DNA of 64,000 bases, taken from positions 41,343,096-41,407,095 of the forward strand of contig NC_091930.1 in assembly GCF_041260155.1 (NCBI RefSeq), given 5' to 3'. Origin of the DNA: Ptychodera flava (taxonomy: Eukaryota > Hemichordata > Enteropneusta > Ptychoderidae). The notes below the pieces were generated by a model, which was not told the DNA's origin, ran no database searches, and saw only the letters and a list, made by a program, of their open reading frames with translations. Shown here piece after piece: positions 47,561 to 59,886 of the stretch (the first letter of the stretch is position 1; each line of letters begins with the position of its first letter). A program made the position numbers and the translations under genes.

Positions 47561-49838
47561 ATGGCGCTTGCGTCGTCTGTTAGCCTTCGTGCGCGAATCT
47601 ACGTGGTAAGTGAACAATACGATATTTGCCAGCTATTTATACAGATAGGCGTTGGCATACCGTTCACAAGGAGAATTCATTATACCGATACTAATTTATT
47701 TGATTGAATAGAGATAAAATTGATCCTGAAATTGTAGAACAGTTGATGGGACAGACAAGAATCAACTTAATCAATGGTAAAGATCAACGAATGAAATGCT
47801 TGCCATATACTTAACTTACTTTTTCGTCCATTGCTCCTATGTGCCTGCCGACATTGTCCACCATGTAGTTTCTTGTTGGTATAATATTAATGAGCTTGGG
47901 GGGCCTGATTTGTACTTCATTTATTATACCGTAGATACGTCAAATGAAGGTCAAATAAGGTGAAAACGCAAAAGAATTATAATGGTCAAATATTTGTGCT
48001 CGCATTTCAATGCGCAAAACGTACCGAAATTTTCGCAGAACGAAGGTTGACAATGCGCCGTTTTTAACAACGGCATGAGCAACAATTTCGGATTCCCGCT
48101 TTCAAGTTTAGTTAACCGACTGCAGAAAATGTAATTTTGTGTTCAGACAATGTCTTCACACAAGTAAAGCTGGCTCCTTTGGAATCGGACAAATTGTTAC
48201 AAGAAGAAATGTGATCAAATATTAAACTGACAAACCAGCATCCAAAGTTTGATAATGTTAGCGAATTTCAAGAACAAGTAAATAGCGACCGGGATGGACA
48301 AATTTGCTCAAGGGATATAGCTGCAGACCAAACCAGAAAATCATGTTGCAATTTGTTTTTGTACCATTTTAAATGTAATTTGATGACCGACATACGATCT
48401 CCAGCAAATAATTTTTGAAGCAATGTAAACATCAGTTTTCTTTTTATTTTTGTGGTACTCAGAAAAATAGACATTCAGGTAAGGCACTGTATTGGCTTTG
48501 TGGACGCGTTTACCTTGTGATACAAACACCCGCTAATTTATATGTAAATTGCACTTTGAAACCAGAAGCAGGGCAAAGTTCCCATGATGCTGTTGACTAG
48601 CCTGATGTGGCAGGTCATGTATTGGTCAATGACTCATTCGACTGAAACCAGCATACTCATGCGTGAAAATGTGTCGCTGATCTATTTACTCTGAGCGGTT
48701 AGTATTGACGGTAGGGATCTGGAATAGCAAGGCATAGGCCTTTTATCACATTTTTAGTATCTTGCTAATATGATTAACTGTGATGGAAAATTCCACTTCC
48801 TTCATACACCTTTTCATGATTTATTTTTGTTTTATTTCCAATTTTAGAGACCGGACGTAAATTAGCAGGGGGGATTTGGGGGAGGATCACAAATTTTGAA
48901 CCTCTGTTTTGGGGAGGGTCACAATTTTTGAGCTCCTCTGAGGGGGAGTGTCACAAATTTTCGGGCCTGTTGTCGGTGCACTCAAAGTAGCAAAATTGTT
49001 TGTAAAGACAATATGCGCACATGACATCACTCGCACACTGCCTCTTACTTTCTATTAAATGCTCATTCCCAACTCTCTGTGTATCTCTTCCCAACCATTA
49101 TCTTAAACAGGATTGTCTCTCTTGTTGCTATTCTTATCGCCATTAAGTTTATAGCAAATCCAATCTATTGTTCCTCAGCTAACCCACCATATTAAAGGGA
49201 ATGACTCGTGGCATTCTGGCTGTACATTGTACATGTAGTGTGTTTTGTTAATAAACACTGGACAGTGTTTTTGCTAAGGTTGGGGAACATTGGGAACCCT
49301 GGTAAAATTTCTGTTGTCCGCTAGTATGACTGCACTGATATACCAAGGGTAACCCTGGTAAAATGACTGGGGAACCCCGGTAATATTTGCCTAGGTACCA
49401 CCCTTAACAAAAACACTGCTGGATACTACCACAATATCTTACATTGTTCTACTGATGTAGTCAATCTTGAACCTCTCATACCATTTTTGTTGATCAATAA
49501 AAGTTGCTTCTCTTGTATAAGCCACTTTCCTTTGGAGTTTATGGCCAAGCTCTACCCTGCATCAGTCACTTTTTAGGTACATGAATTTTAGTTTTTAGAG
49601 ATACAATTGCTTGAAATTAAGAGCAAACTTTGGTGTGATACTGAATAATTATGATTCCAGAAAAGTGATTTTAATATACTTAAATATTTAGGTACAGTCA
49701 TCTGATTTGCATGGCTACTTGTGGCACTTTCAAGTTTATATTGGCTTTACCACGTGGGCACTATCTTTGGGATGGATAGTTTTCATTTGTGTTGTGGTGG
49801 CAGGATATATGGCATTTGTTGAAATCCAATGTGGGTAA
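47561..49838 (+). CDS. Candidate two-exon small membrane protein (63 aa), function unknown
   Basis: Exon 1 (47561-47605) starts ATG and reads MALASSVSLRARIYV, ending at a consensus donor (gtaagtg) in phase 0. Exon 2 could be 49692-49838, after an acceptor ending atatttag. It reads VQSSDLHGYLWHFQVYIGF and then a strongly hydrophobic segment (WALSLGWIVFICVVVAGYMA), and stops at TAA. The result would be a 63-residue single-pass membrane protein. I do not recognise the family. Exon 2 lies inside element H3 (48847-53244), so it may be an exonised transposon piece or chance; the acceptor has a weak pyrimidine tract. Confidence 0.25.
48878..48976 (+). repeat. Left G-rich minisatellite of H3 (three units)
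   Basis: Three units of 31-34 bp: a G run with an interposed A, then TCACAAATTTT and a variable tail. Confidence 0.65.
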
Positions 49839-51621
49839 TGAATAAACAAGAATGTATTGAAAAAAAAATTAAATTCTTACAAATTATTGTCTTTTTGGTG
49901 TAATCAGAACATAAACTAGACAAATAAAATCTGTAGGTCAATACATGCATCTTATATCATAATTTCACAAACCAAACTTAACAATAATATACTACATCCA
50001 TTCCAAAGATAATATCCACCCTGAAAACCTAGTGCATTTGAAAATTCTTGAATTAGCCATGTTGATTACAAATTCAGATTGAACTTGATTAAATATGGTG
50101 AAATCCCTTTTCTGAGAATCTCGACATAACATTATGTACTAAAAAGCAATATACCCTACTCAATGTCATTTTAGAACATATAGACTTGATTGAAATAGTT
50201 TTTGCCACTTTTGTATCATATCAGTATCAATCTATCCCCTATTACCTAGGCTACTTTCTGTGATATGTTCAAAATGCAAAGAAACAAGGCACAAAACATT
50301 TCCCCTCCGCAAATTTACATAGTATTGTCAATGTTAAAACATCATAATTTCACACTAAAGCATTCAATCTACGACCATACTTTGAATTGTTTGCTTAAAT
50401 TATTGCTTTAATAGGCATAACCTTTCAGTCGACTTTTCCCTTCAAACAGGACAACATGACCAAACCTTCTCATTGTCTACTGGAAGACATAGTGCATTTG
50501 TAAAACTGGATTTGCTATGAGCACATGTACAAGTATTTTCAGTTCTCTGACTACACAGGTCTATCGTGAATATAATAAAATTCAGTGAATAATGGGGTCA
50601 TGCACACACATGTAGTTTTATATCTGTACCAGGAAAACATTTTAAACATACTTTCCCCTATTTCCTCCCCATGAAGAAATTGAACAGCTCAATATATTGT
50701 ACATGACCGTATAACATTGTTGTGGAGATTAGTGTCACATTGTGTTTCCAGTGTTCCCTCAATTGTCAATGTGATGCATTCCAAAATATGAATTTCACTG
50801 ATATCTTGATAAATGTTAAATTATAATTAATAAGAAAAAATGGCAGGCACATGTGCATTAATATAAAAGAAAACATTTGAGGTGCATTATTTATTACAAT
50901 CACTCTTAATGGAGTATAAGTGTGCTCCAGTCCATTATGAGCCAATTTGGGCAGTTATTATTGGAATTATTGGACAGCCTGTTGAATCATAACATTCCAC
51001 ATGTGCATTTCAAAGCAAAAGTGAAAGGGTTCATATTTACTACCTACATTACATGATATATGCCATTGACTTGGTGAAGTCTTAGCTCTCTGAGAATGGA
51101 GAGAGTATTCAGCTATTGGCTGCTCTGATTGCCTCCAACAACGGCATACAATGTAAATACAATGTAAATGTAAATAAAATGTACGTACCAAGCTTGCAGT
51201 TCAAGTCCAGGGGGTCAAGTATGATGTGAAGTAGGCCCAGAAGAAAGTTTTTAAATAGCTTTCAAACAAGCAGACTGTCGATCTTGTTTAGCGGTCATTA
51301 GTACCAAGACTTAAATTCACATGATACTATGCTTGGTGTCTACCTCCATGGTGTACAACATACATCATTCGGCACTCAGCAGAAGACTGCACTTTCATAC
51401 TGGAAATATTTTTGAGTTCAAATATTCAGAAATGGCTAATACTATGATAATTTGGACAAAGCTATTTTTGTCAACATTTTACAGGGCTATCTTGTCAATG
51501 CACCAATGATAAAAATATTCATTGCCACCATTTTAATACTTCAACAGTGCAATGGTCATGCTACTTGACACATAAATTAAAAGAATCTATACTAGTTATA
51601 TACTAGTTAATACCAAGTTAA

Positions 51622-51963
51622 AGGGACAAAGTTGCTCATTTTTGACATTATTTTGCCTTTTAAATTTCTTTTGATAGATCATTCTCACTGAAATATGCTC
51701 ACTCTCTGGTTATTGAAATTGCAATTCAATTCTCACCTTTTACAAGACACATTAACATGTGAAATTTACTATGTTACAATTTTGGGACACACCTTAAAAT
51801 TAAATTGTTAAATGATCACATGTTATGTACATGCATGCACATGAGTTGAGCTGTGACAACCAGATATTGCAATTGAGCCCCTTTCAGTGAACAGAAGAAA
51901 AGCATATATTCAACAGAAATTAAAGTGACCAAAATTTTGTCAAAAATGAGTGACTTTGTCCCT
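51622..51963. mobile_element. piggyBac-like MITE nested in H3
   Basis: Inverted ends of about 28 bp (AGGGACAAAGTTGCTCATTT inward on the left, AGGGACAAAGTCACTCATTT on the right) are flanked by TTAA on both sides (51618-51621 and 51964-51967). TTAA is the piggyBac target. At 342 bp it is non-coding. Confidence 0.7.
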
Positions 51964-53105
51964 TTAATGGCTAGTGAAAATGGCTAAATTCCATGTTTGC
52001 TGTTTTGTTATTTTTGCCTGTCAGTCACTGTAATTTAAACAATGGTGTATGGATCAGGTGTTGTTGCTCATGTTGTTGCTTACTTTGCAGGTCAGAGTTA
52101 TATATAACATTTCAGAAGTTTACCAGGAAAAATGGTTTTATTTTTACTATAGAAAATTTATAAATGGTATAATTAATTTTGATGCATTATTGAACAAGGA
52201 TATCAGACCCAACACGTTACAGTATTCTAGATGTGTGTTCAGACTTGCTGTCACAACTCTGACCTGGCAATTGTCTAAATTTGCTGAACCAAACATGTGT
52301 TGTACCACAGGTTTGTTAAAGGGACGACAAAAGACCTGGCGAGGAAGTTGAATAAATTTTATGCAGTAAAAGAGGATAGGAGCTGAATATTATGTTCAGA
52401 ATTTTTCAGTATTTGTTGCTGTATTTTAGCCTGATATGCTTTGTATTGATTCAGTTTGTCAGCAAAGCCTGGTGACACTTGAGCAGTGGTGTCATTTTTT
52501 TTTGTCCAGTGAAGTCTTAAAAACCGTTTTTATGGTTTGTTCCACATTTACAAGTGTGCTGACAAAATGTAAAATTGAGCATTTCATCAAACTTGTGCAG
52601 AAAATCAAACGATGAATTATTTCAATCATAATGTTATCCCATGTGTTCCCCAGAACAATCCATCCATACCACACCAGAAACAAGAATGCCAGTACTCCTT
52701 TATCTGGTGATTAGTTTACTAAGTTTAAACAGTGTAAGAGTTAAACAGTATATTAAACCGTTATCATAACAATTGAAATGCTATTGTGTAGGCAGAGAAA
52801 TCAGGGGTTTCCCTTTTATTAAAAGTACTGAAAAATATGTAGCATAAAATTATCCAGATTTTTGTCTACAAGATTAGTTTTACCCGTTCTGGTCATGTGT
52901 GACTGACACCGATTCATCGAAAGTATTCATGGGCAAGGCTTACATCCAAATCTAGACTTGTTCTTGTCACAAGCAGAAGCAAATAAGAAATTTGCAGGCA
53001 TCCTTTGCTGGTGTCCATCTATATTACCCTGTGTGATATATCCCCACCTCAAGTTTTGAACTTCGAAGATTCGATCAATTTGTAAAATTCTATTTCTTTG
53101 AAACT

Positions 53106-53205
53106 GGGGGAGGGTCATAAATTTTCCAGCCTTACTTTATGGAAGGGTCATAAGTTTTTGGACTAAATTTTGGGGGAGGGTCATGATTTTGGCCACACTC
53201 TAGCG
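53106..53205 (+). repeat. Right G-rich minisatellite of H3 (three units)
   Basis: Three units of about 32 bp, GGGGGAGGGTCATAAATTTT-like, in the same orientation as the left-end units. Confidence 0.65.
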
Positions 53206-53247
53206 AAATCACCCCAGCCCCCCTGCTAATTTACGCCCAGTCCCTTA

Positions 53248-54700
53248 GTATTTTATATATCTATCTATCTTTGAATCTGTCTGTCTGTTTGTCTGTTGGT
53301 TTGTGTGTCTATCTGTCTATTTTCTGTCTATCTTTACCTTTAAAACATATATCTCAAAATGGGAAGTTTTCTTTTGATGATTATGGTGGGTTTCTAATGA
53401 ATTAACATGTTGAATCAATTGGCAATTGAACAAAATCTTTATTTTTAATAGAGCAAACCCTAAATAAATTTAATTGATTGTATGAGTCAGAATCCGAACG
53501 AGTTTACAAGCTCAGAAACACAAAAGTCCATGAGCTAGCCACCATTCAATAGTGAAAATGGCCATATTCCAACTTGCAATCAAAATGATACATCATTGTG
53601 TACTGGCCACATTAATATAGAGCAAAATCAGGTGGAGGTAAGATAGTTAACTAATGGTCTACCATGGCAGATCATATGTAGAAACAAATACGTAAAAGAT
53701 GCCGCCGAGTACGGCAGTATACGTTGTATGAAAGGAACGAAGCGAATCCTTCAGCTCTTGAATGAATTCCAAATGGGCCCCCTGTTGTGTGAAATTGTTT
53801 GTTTGTAGTCTTTGACATTAGTTACATTCAGATGGTTAATGAAAAATATCTAGTGTCTAGAGTTTTAGCTTGGTCACCTTAAATGTTTGATGAAGTTAAG
53901 CAAAATTATTTGTTGCTAGTGTTTTCTGCTACCTTCATCACCTTGTCTATTTTAATTAGTACTTTGGAGATAGTTAAGGTCAACCTTTACCTTGATTATA
54001 TGATACTATATGTTTAGTGCTGTTCGTTTACTGAATTTTAATTTCAAAATTTGAGGTTTAATGTCAGACAGTCAGACAATCGTTACTTTGGTCATCACTT
54101 CCGCCCCAAAAAATGTTGCGAGTTACACTGGAAGTGGCAAAGAAGCTACCCTTTACATGTGAAAAAACAAGCGCACAGATAATTGTAATGCAAAGATTGC
54201 AGGTCGTAGCAACACATGAAAATTTTATACTCAAAACCAACGCTTATAACGCATTCCATTTTCTGCTCTCCTTACAGGAGTTATTTTATACTTTCATCTT
54301 AATCTTGTTCTATAATTTTTTTATAATCACCTCCTGTACGTATGTGGTTTCAACTACTTGTTTTCAGACTGAATTTCTTACTCATTATCTGTCTAACATT
54401 ATTTTACTCCAATTTTACCAAAAACGTAGGAGTTAGTACAAACTGTTTAGCTGGTATCTTGACGATCATTAATGAATTCAAAGTTTGATCAGTTTGTAGA
54501 TCTGTTTATATATTTTATTTAAAGTTCATAAAAGTGTTTAGATAGAAGACTACAGCCTTTGCGAAAATCACCATCAGGAAATCTTGACCTTTTGACATTT
54601 CGTGTGCTGTTATATGTGGTTGGTAGAGTTTAGCCTTTGACACAGACTGCTTTAGAACTGAGTGACAAAAAATTCACACACACACACACACACAACCCCC

Positions 54701-54747
<47 letters not shown>

Positions 54748-56259
54748 GTATAAAAGGCATAATATTACATCCTAAGAGGTAATATATTATCTGTAAAGGG
54801 AAGTTAAATATATCCTATTATGTATTTTATTGTATTTTGTTGTATACCATTCAATGAAGTTCGATGCCGGTAATATTCGAATGGAAGTTGTACATTTAAT
54901 TTAAAGTGAAATGAGGTGTTTTGAAAAAAGACAGCTCACAGCCATTTTGAAAAAAAAACTAATATGAATTCTTGACTGTTTGACATTTGGTCTTAGTTAC
55001 ACATAATTTAATATCATGAATTTTTCTGAGGAATAAAACAAAACCCCGAAAAGAAAGGGGTTGCCCTGAAAATTTTGATCCGTAAACATATTTACGAATT
55101 ACCAAAGACACAAAATTCACATTAAGATTATCTGCTGGATCACCAAGAATCATACAAAGCTTGATGGAGTCGAACAGAGATCTAGTGATCGATCCATTGT
55201 ATGTATAATATTTCGCAATAGGGCTTTTGTATGGCTACAGTCGTAAATAACTGTCCTATTTTCTCTGGAAAGTTATGACAATTTCCACACAAGTTCCATT
55301 TCGAGGGGGGGCACCTTTGATGTGTGTAATGAATAAGAACTTTTGACGCAATTGCTTTGATGTAATGATTTTAGTTGCCATAATTTAGAAAACAATCGAC
55401 ATATGCATTATGTTTGTGAAGAACAGCATCCAATAAAGTTTTATTTAGGCTGGAGGCAGTACATAAGCTTATCATATTATCTTGAATTCAGAGACCTTGA
55501 ATTTAGAAATTTATTCCTTGTTCGTTTGCACTACAGGTTCGCCATCTTCCATACCGAAAGGTCACACAAAGCCTCTATTGTGTTACTCTGATAGAGTAAG
55601 TAATGGTGTATTGCTTTTCTAGGTCCCCGGCCCATATGCAAAATAGATACACGACTAGTAGTGAAATAATAAGTACAGGTGATGCGCAAGTAATTACATA
55701 CAAACACAATCACATTTCGCTGATACTGTAAGTGAAGATCTCAACTCCATGGCTTTGAACACATATTTGCAAAGGTCGATGAGTGTCTTATTTTCTGCAG
55801 GTGACACATATAATAGTGCTTGAAATTTGTTATTGTTTGGTTCAAAATATGTAAATCGCGGTAAAAACTTGGTTCTGAGGAGATGGGAAAGTGGTTCTCA
55901 TCTTCAATGTCACCTGTGTTACAAATCATAAATATTCTGAGGTGTGGGTCTATACTTTTCCGTCTACCTTCTTTGATCACCAGGGTAACCTTTTAACCTT
56001 GTTTGTGAAAACGTTTATCTGAACCCGGGACAGCTGGAAATGATGTCATTGTTCATTGTCACCTATTTATTCATTCTATCATCTATTCAGGATCCAATAA
56101 AATATGTGTTACATTTGTACAAAGACTATGAAGGCGTGAAATATATACTAATTCAGACTAAGGCAACTCATAAGAGTATCTAAACGACAACATTTGAATC
56201 ACCTATGCTGAAATAGTCTTCACTGTTTGCATCACTGCACACAGCAAAATACTGTGTCA
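53248..56259. other. Intergenic region with microsatellites
   Basis: It contains an imperfect TATC/TCTG run (about 53255-53330) and short open frames. No supported exon was seen. Confidence 0.45.
54674..54741. repeat. Compound (CA)n-(TA)n microsatellite
   Basis: CA repeats (54674-54694), a C run, then TA repeats (54703-54741). Confidence 0.9.
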
Positions 56260-58600
56260 GGAACAGAGGAACTCTAAATATAGCATCGATAGCTCTGAGG
56301 TGACTCATAAACAAACAGGTACACAATAGGTTGGCCATGCAACAAATAAGTGTTTTCAGTCGGATTCGAACTCACAATGTACGGTACCCAGTCATCTGGC
56401 GGAAAAGTCATAGGCAAAAGTAAAGTTTTAGTTGCCATTAGAGACGATTAGAGCCTATCAGGGGACTCTAAAGACAGCACCAGTACACAGTACTGTAGAT
56501 TTCCCATAATTCTTTAAAATTTGTATCCTCGGAGAGTTTTCAGTGAATTCTACTATGTCTCCTAGAGCTGAAAAAGTTATAAGAAAAGTAACCTTTAATG
56601 TACAAATAAAAGAAAATTGTGGGTATTACTGTACTGTGAAGTAGCTCCTATAGGCGACTCATAAACAAACAGGTACACAAGAGCTTGGTCATCCACAAAA
56701 TGTCCATCACAGGTTTGGATTTTGTTTTCAATATATTTAAGAAGAAGGTTTGACAAGCCTTCCCTTACCGTTTTCTAGTACTGCAATTTTCAATTACCAG
56801 CCTCAAATTTTACAACGATTGATAAATAAGCCAGCAAATGTAATTGATAGCACGTCTGTTTGGCCTGAGAAGGCATAAAAAATACACTGAAAGGTCGTGT
56901 AAGAAAGCACATTCACTGATTATATCGCAGCAAGACAAAATTTGACTTATTTTTTGTTATCTTGTTACTTGATTTTTCACAAAACCATCAATTTATTGAG
57001 ATCAAAGCAGAGAGTTTTCGGTGGCTCATCACCATTGTGAACCTTGTATTTCGCCAGCATATTAAAACCCTTGAAAGGTACATAAAGCTTCACATAATCC
57101 GTTACTCTGTTATCTGCTGTGGAATAAAAGAAATGGGGTCTAACACTGTCTTTCAGAACCAGCAGGTACTAATTAGAATAGCAAATTAGCAATACACAAT
57201 TGTTTTCTGACTTTGCTTGAGAATACTGCAAATTTATATATGAAGACAGCAAGTACATATTCTCGAGCATGCTGCGCTGGACTAGAGTGTAACCATAATT
57301 TGTGAACACGTTTTTACTACTCTTAAATTACCTTGAGTACTCTTGCTTGTACAACATAACCGGAGCATTGTCAAGTTGATCACTGTGGTATGAAAAAGTA
57401 ATTATTTTGAATAATTGATAAAATATATTTACCACATTTGTTTTCAAGCATATTGCAGAGCAACATAGCAACTAGCTCAAGTGTATGCGGTGCACTGTTA
57501 TAAAAATGCCCAGCGCATAATGGGCTTGCCTATGCTGTCGTTGAAATTCAAAGTCTTTAGTCTTTAGCTGAAGATGTAAAGCATCCTGCTACTATGAGAC
57601 TGGACAACTTTCAGGTAAAACAGAGTGGGGAAAACGTCTTAATTTTGTGTACTATGTCAATGTTAACAAGTTCTCTTGCAGGGACAAACAATTCAGTCAA
57701 CTGAATTTTTCCTGAATTGAATACATTTTATTATGTGCTTCTCGAATTAAAGGGGACGGGTTGTTGGTGTTCAGCTACTTTCATTTTGATTTCCGCCATA
57801 TTGAGTAAGTGTTGGACGAACGGTTCTGTTCAGTCAAAACAACAACTTGTTTGGACAAAGGGGTATGAACTTTTGACCCTTTTATTGATTGCAAACTTTA
57901 CATGACATCGTATTTATGTAGTAAAGTTTCGGTTGCTATTAGAGACGATTAAAGGCGTGCAGAGGTACTCTAAATACAACACCAGTAGCTCCTAGGCGAC
58001 CATAAACAAACAGGTACACAAGAGCTAGGTCATACACAAAAAAGGGGATCAAAGCTCCGAATTGTGTAGTAGAGTATTTATTTGCATTCCAAGGCCACAG
58101 GCCCATATACAAAGAGGAGTTATATAGAATACATAACTTGTGACAGAGAATAATACAAATCAGAGAGAAAGAAAGGGAAACACATACAATTTCGTCAACT
58201 GTAACACAAAAGAACAGTGACGAGAATGCATTGATCAATCTCTGCATGTGTACGTGTGACTCTCAATTTCAAGGCTTTATATACCCAGCCTTAATTTTTG
58301 GAACTATGTCCAGTGTTATCAATTTCTCTCGCATGGACAAATAAAGAAATCATTGATCTGAATGTTCTCAAATGGGATGAATTTTATTAGTGATTGTCGA
58401 AGTAAAAGGGACTCGTAATTGCCGTTGAGCTACTTTCACTTTGTTGTCCGCCATATTGTGTAAGAGATCTGTTCGGTCGAAACAACAACTTGCTCGGACA
58501 AAAGGGGCATGACCTTTGGTCCGTTTATTGGTTGCAAACTTTGCATGTTATTGCATAGTAAAGCGTCGGTTGCTATATTCAGAGATTAGACAGCTTTTCT
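56260..58600. repeat. Cluster of dispersed modules and a 650-bp-spaced tandem duplication
   Basis: Blocks at about 57650-57955 and 58303-58600 match in the same orientation (shared text includes TCCGCCATATT and AACAACAACTTG), a period of about 650 bp. A separate module of about 50 bp containing CATAAACAAACAGGTACACA occurs three times (near 56307, 56660 and 58003). A third, containing GTTGCNATTAGAGACGATTA, occurs near 56433 and 57932 with a decayed copy near 58566. Confidence 0.6.
56366..56425 (-). repeat. Fragment of the tRNA-derived repeat
   Basis: It matches the array at 8101-8850, including CGGATTCGAACTC and the TACGGTACCCAGTCA segment. It is truncated and diverged. Confidence 0.5.
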
Positions 58601-59749
58601 TTGTCAACATGTGTTGTGTGGATCAATAACCAGTAAAGTTTTCACTGTGAATTTTAGGCCATGTTTGATATGTATAGTCTGCTCGTGAACACTGTAAATT
58701 CGCCATTTCGCCCATCGAACCTGTGCAAAAACAAATCGTTTGTTGCTCTGATCAACATTGTAACCTTTGACCTTATTTTTTTAAAAGTAATGTCGAAACC
58801 TGAGTCATCGTAGGCGTTTTTTCAGTGTCACTTATTTTCCTGCGAGCAGTAAGATTATAAGATAAACGTGTACATACAGTTATAATTACGTGTCAAACTT
58901 CGGGTATTGTGACGCGAGAAATAGCTTGGGAAGTCAGAAAAACAGATTTTTCAACGAAAAGCTTGCGGAACATTTGACTTCTATTTGATTTACGAAGTCA
59001 CTAACATCAACAGACTTATTTGGGACCAAATCAACTTAAAGTAACCCGAATCTTTCACTACTTTCTCATTTGCTCTTCTTAGACTCTTAGGTCTCTCTCA
59101 AATTTTTGAATGCCACTTTCAGGTAATATGAAGACAAACGACCGCCGTTCGGTGTAATTTGAAACCATTTTAATAATTCACAAACACAGTGTCATTGCAA
59201 TAATGAAATAATAACAGCTAGTTACAGGCAATGATTTCAAACTATTCCCGACTATACTATTGGCAGCTTGCCAGTAATCACACAAAATAATGAATCATGT
59301 GTTAATTCTCAATTAAACACGCGTGCTCTGGTTCCTTGAGTATAGATATGACAAGACAACATACATATTTATTGAAATGGTTGGTCATTCCTTGTGTCCA
59401 GTTTATTGAAAACATAAAAACGCCTCTATAGGTATGTTTTCTCAGGAAACCATACAATTAAGAATATATACATTAAGGTTGTAAGCATCTTTGTGCCTTT
59501 TCTAGAATTTCCCTTTAGGAAAGACCAACAAATCTGCCCATATCGAACTTGAAAGCAATTTGAAAATCAAACATGTAAATCATAAATGTATAACTATCAT
59601 GCTCATAATAACAGCTGTGAGTGTTCTAAAATATAAATGCTTCATCAAAGATTCTTGAAATTTTAGAATTTTGCTCACTGCATCAGTCTATTAACATATT
59701 AACCAGTCTCTGAATTGATTCCTCTGTATTAATTGCCAACCAAATCAAC
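58601..59749. other. Intergenic stretch, no feature seen
   Basis: AT-rich sequence downstream of pseudokinase gene 2. It may hold its 3' UTR: complements of AATAAA lie near 59369 and 59402. Nothing else was recognised. Confidence 0.4.
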
Positions 59750-59870
59750 GGTGGCTCGGTATGCAACGTGAAGTCCGATTAGCATATCGTCAGGCAGGAC
59801 GTTAAACGGAGAAGTGACATTTCACCTTTGACAACAGCTAATTTGGTTAACAAATTAAGTCTGCGGAGCG
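59750..59870 (-). pseudogene. Decayed duplicate of a pseudokinase exon
   Basis: On the - strand this stretch matches gene 2 exon 9 (60208-60074), most clearly over the acceptor and first 50 bases (CCGCAGAC, then CCAAATTAGC and AAAGGTGA). The frame runs into a stop soon after the inherited acceptor and the C-terminal half is scrambled. It lies beyond the last exon of gene 2, so it marks an old exon duplication or the remnant of a third gene copy. Confidence 0.6.
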
Positions 59871-59886
59871 ACGAGGTCATAATCTG

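Larger units (their letters stand above)
48847..53244. mobile_element. H3: non-autonomous PIF/Harbinger-like DNA transposon
   Basis: The inverted ends of about 30 bp read GAGACCGGACGTAAATTAGC on the left and GGGACTGGGCGTAAATTAGC on the right, inward. TTA abuts both ends (48844-48846 and 53245-53247). Three G-rich units of about 31 bp follow each end in the same orientation, as in H1 and H2. The interior (4.2 kb) has no transposase frame and holds a nested piggyBac-like MITE. Its end differences suggest it is older than H2. Confidence 0.7.
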
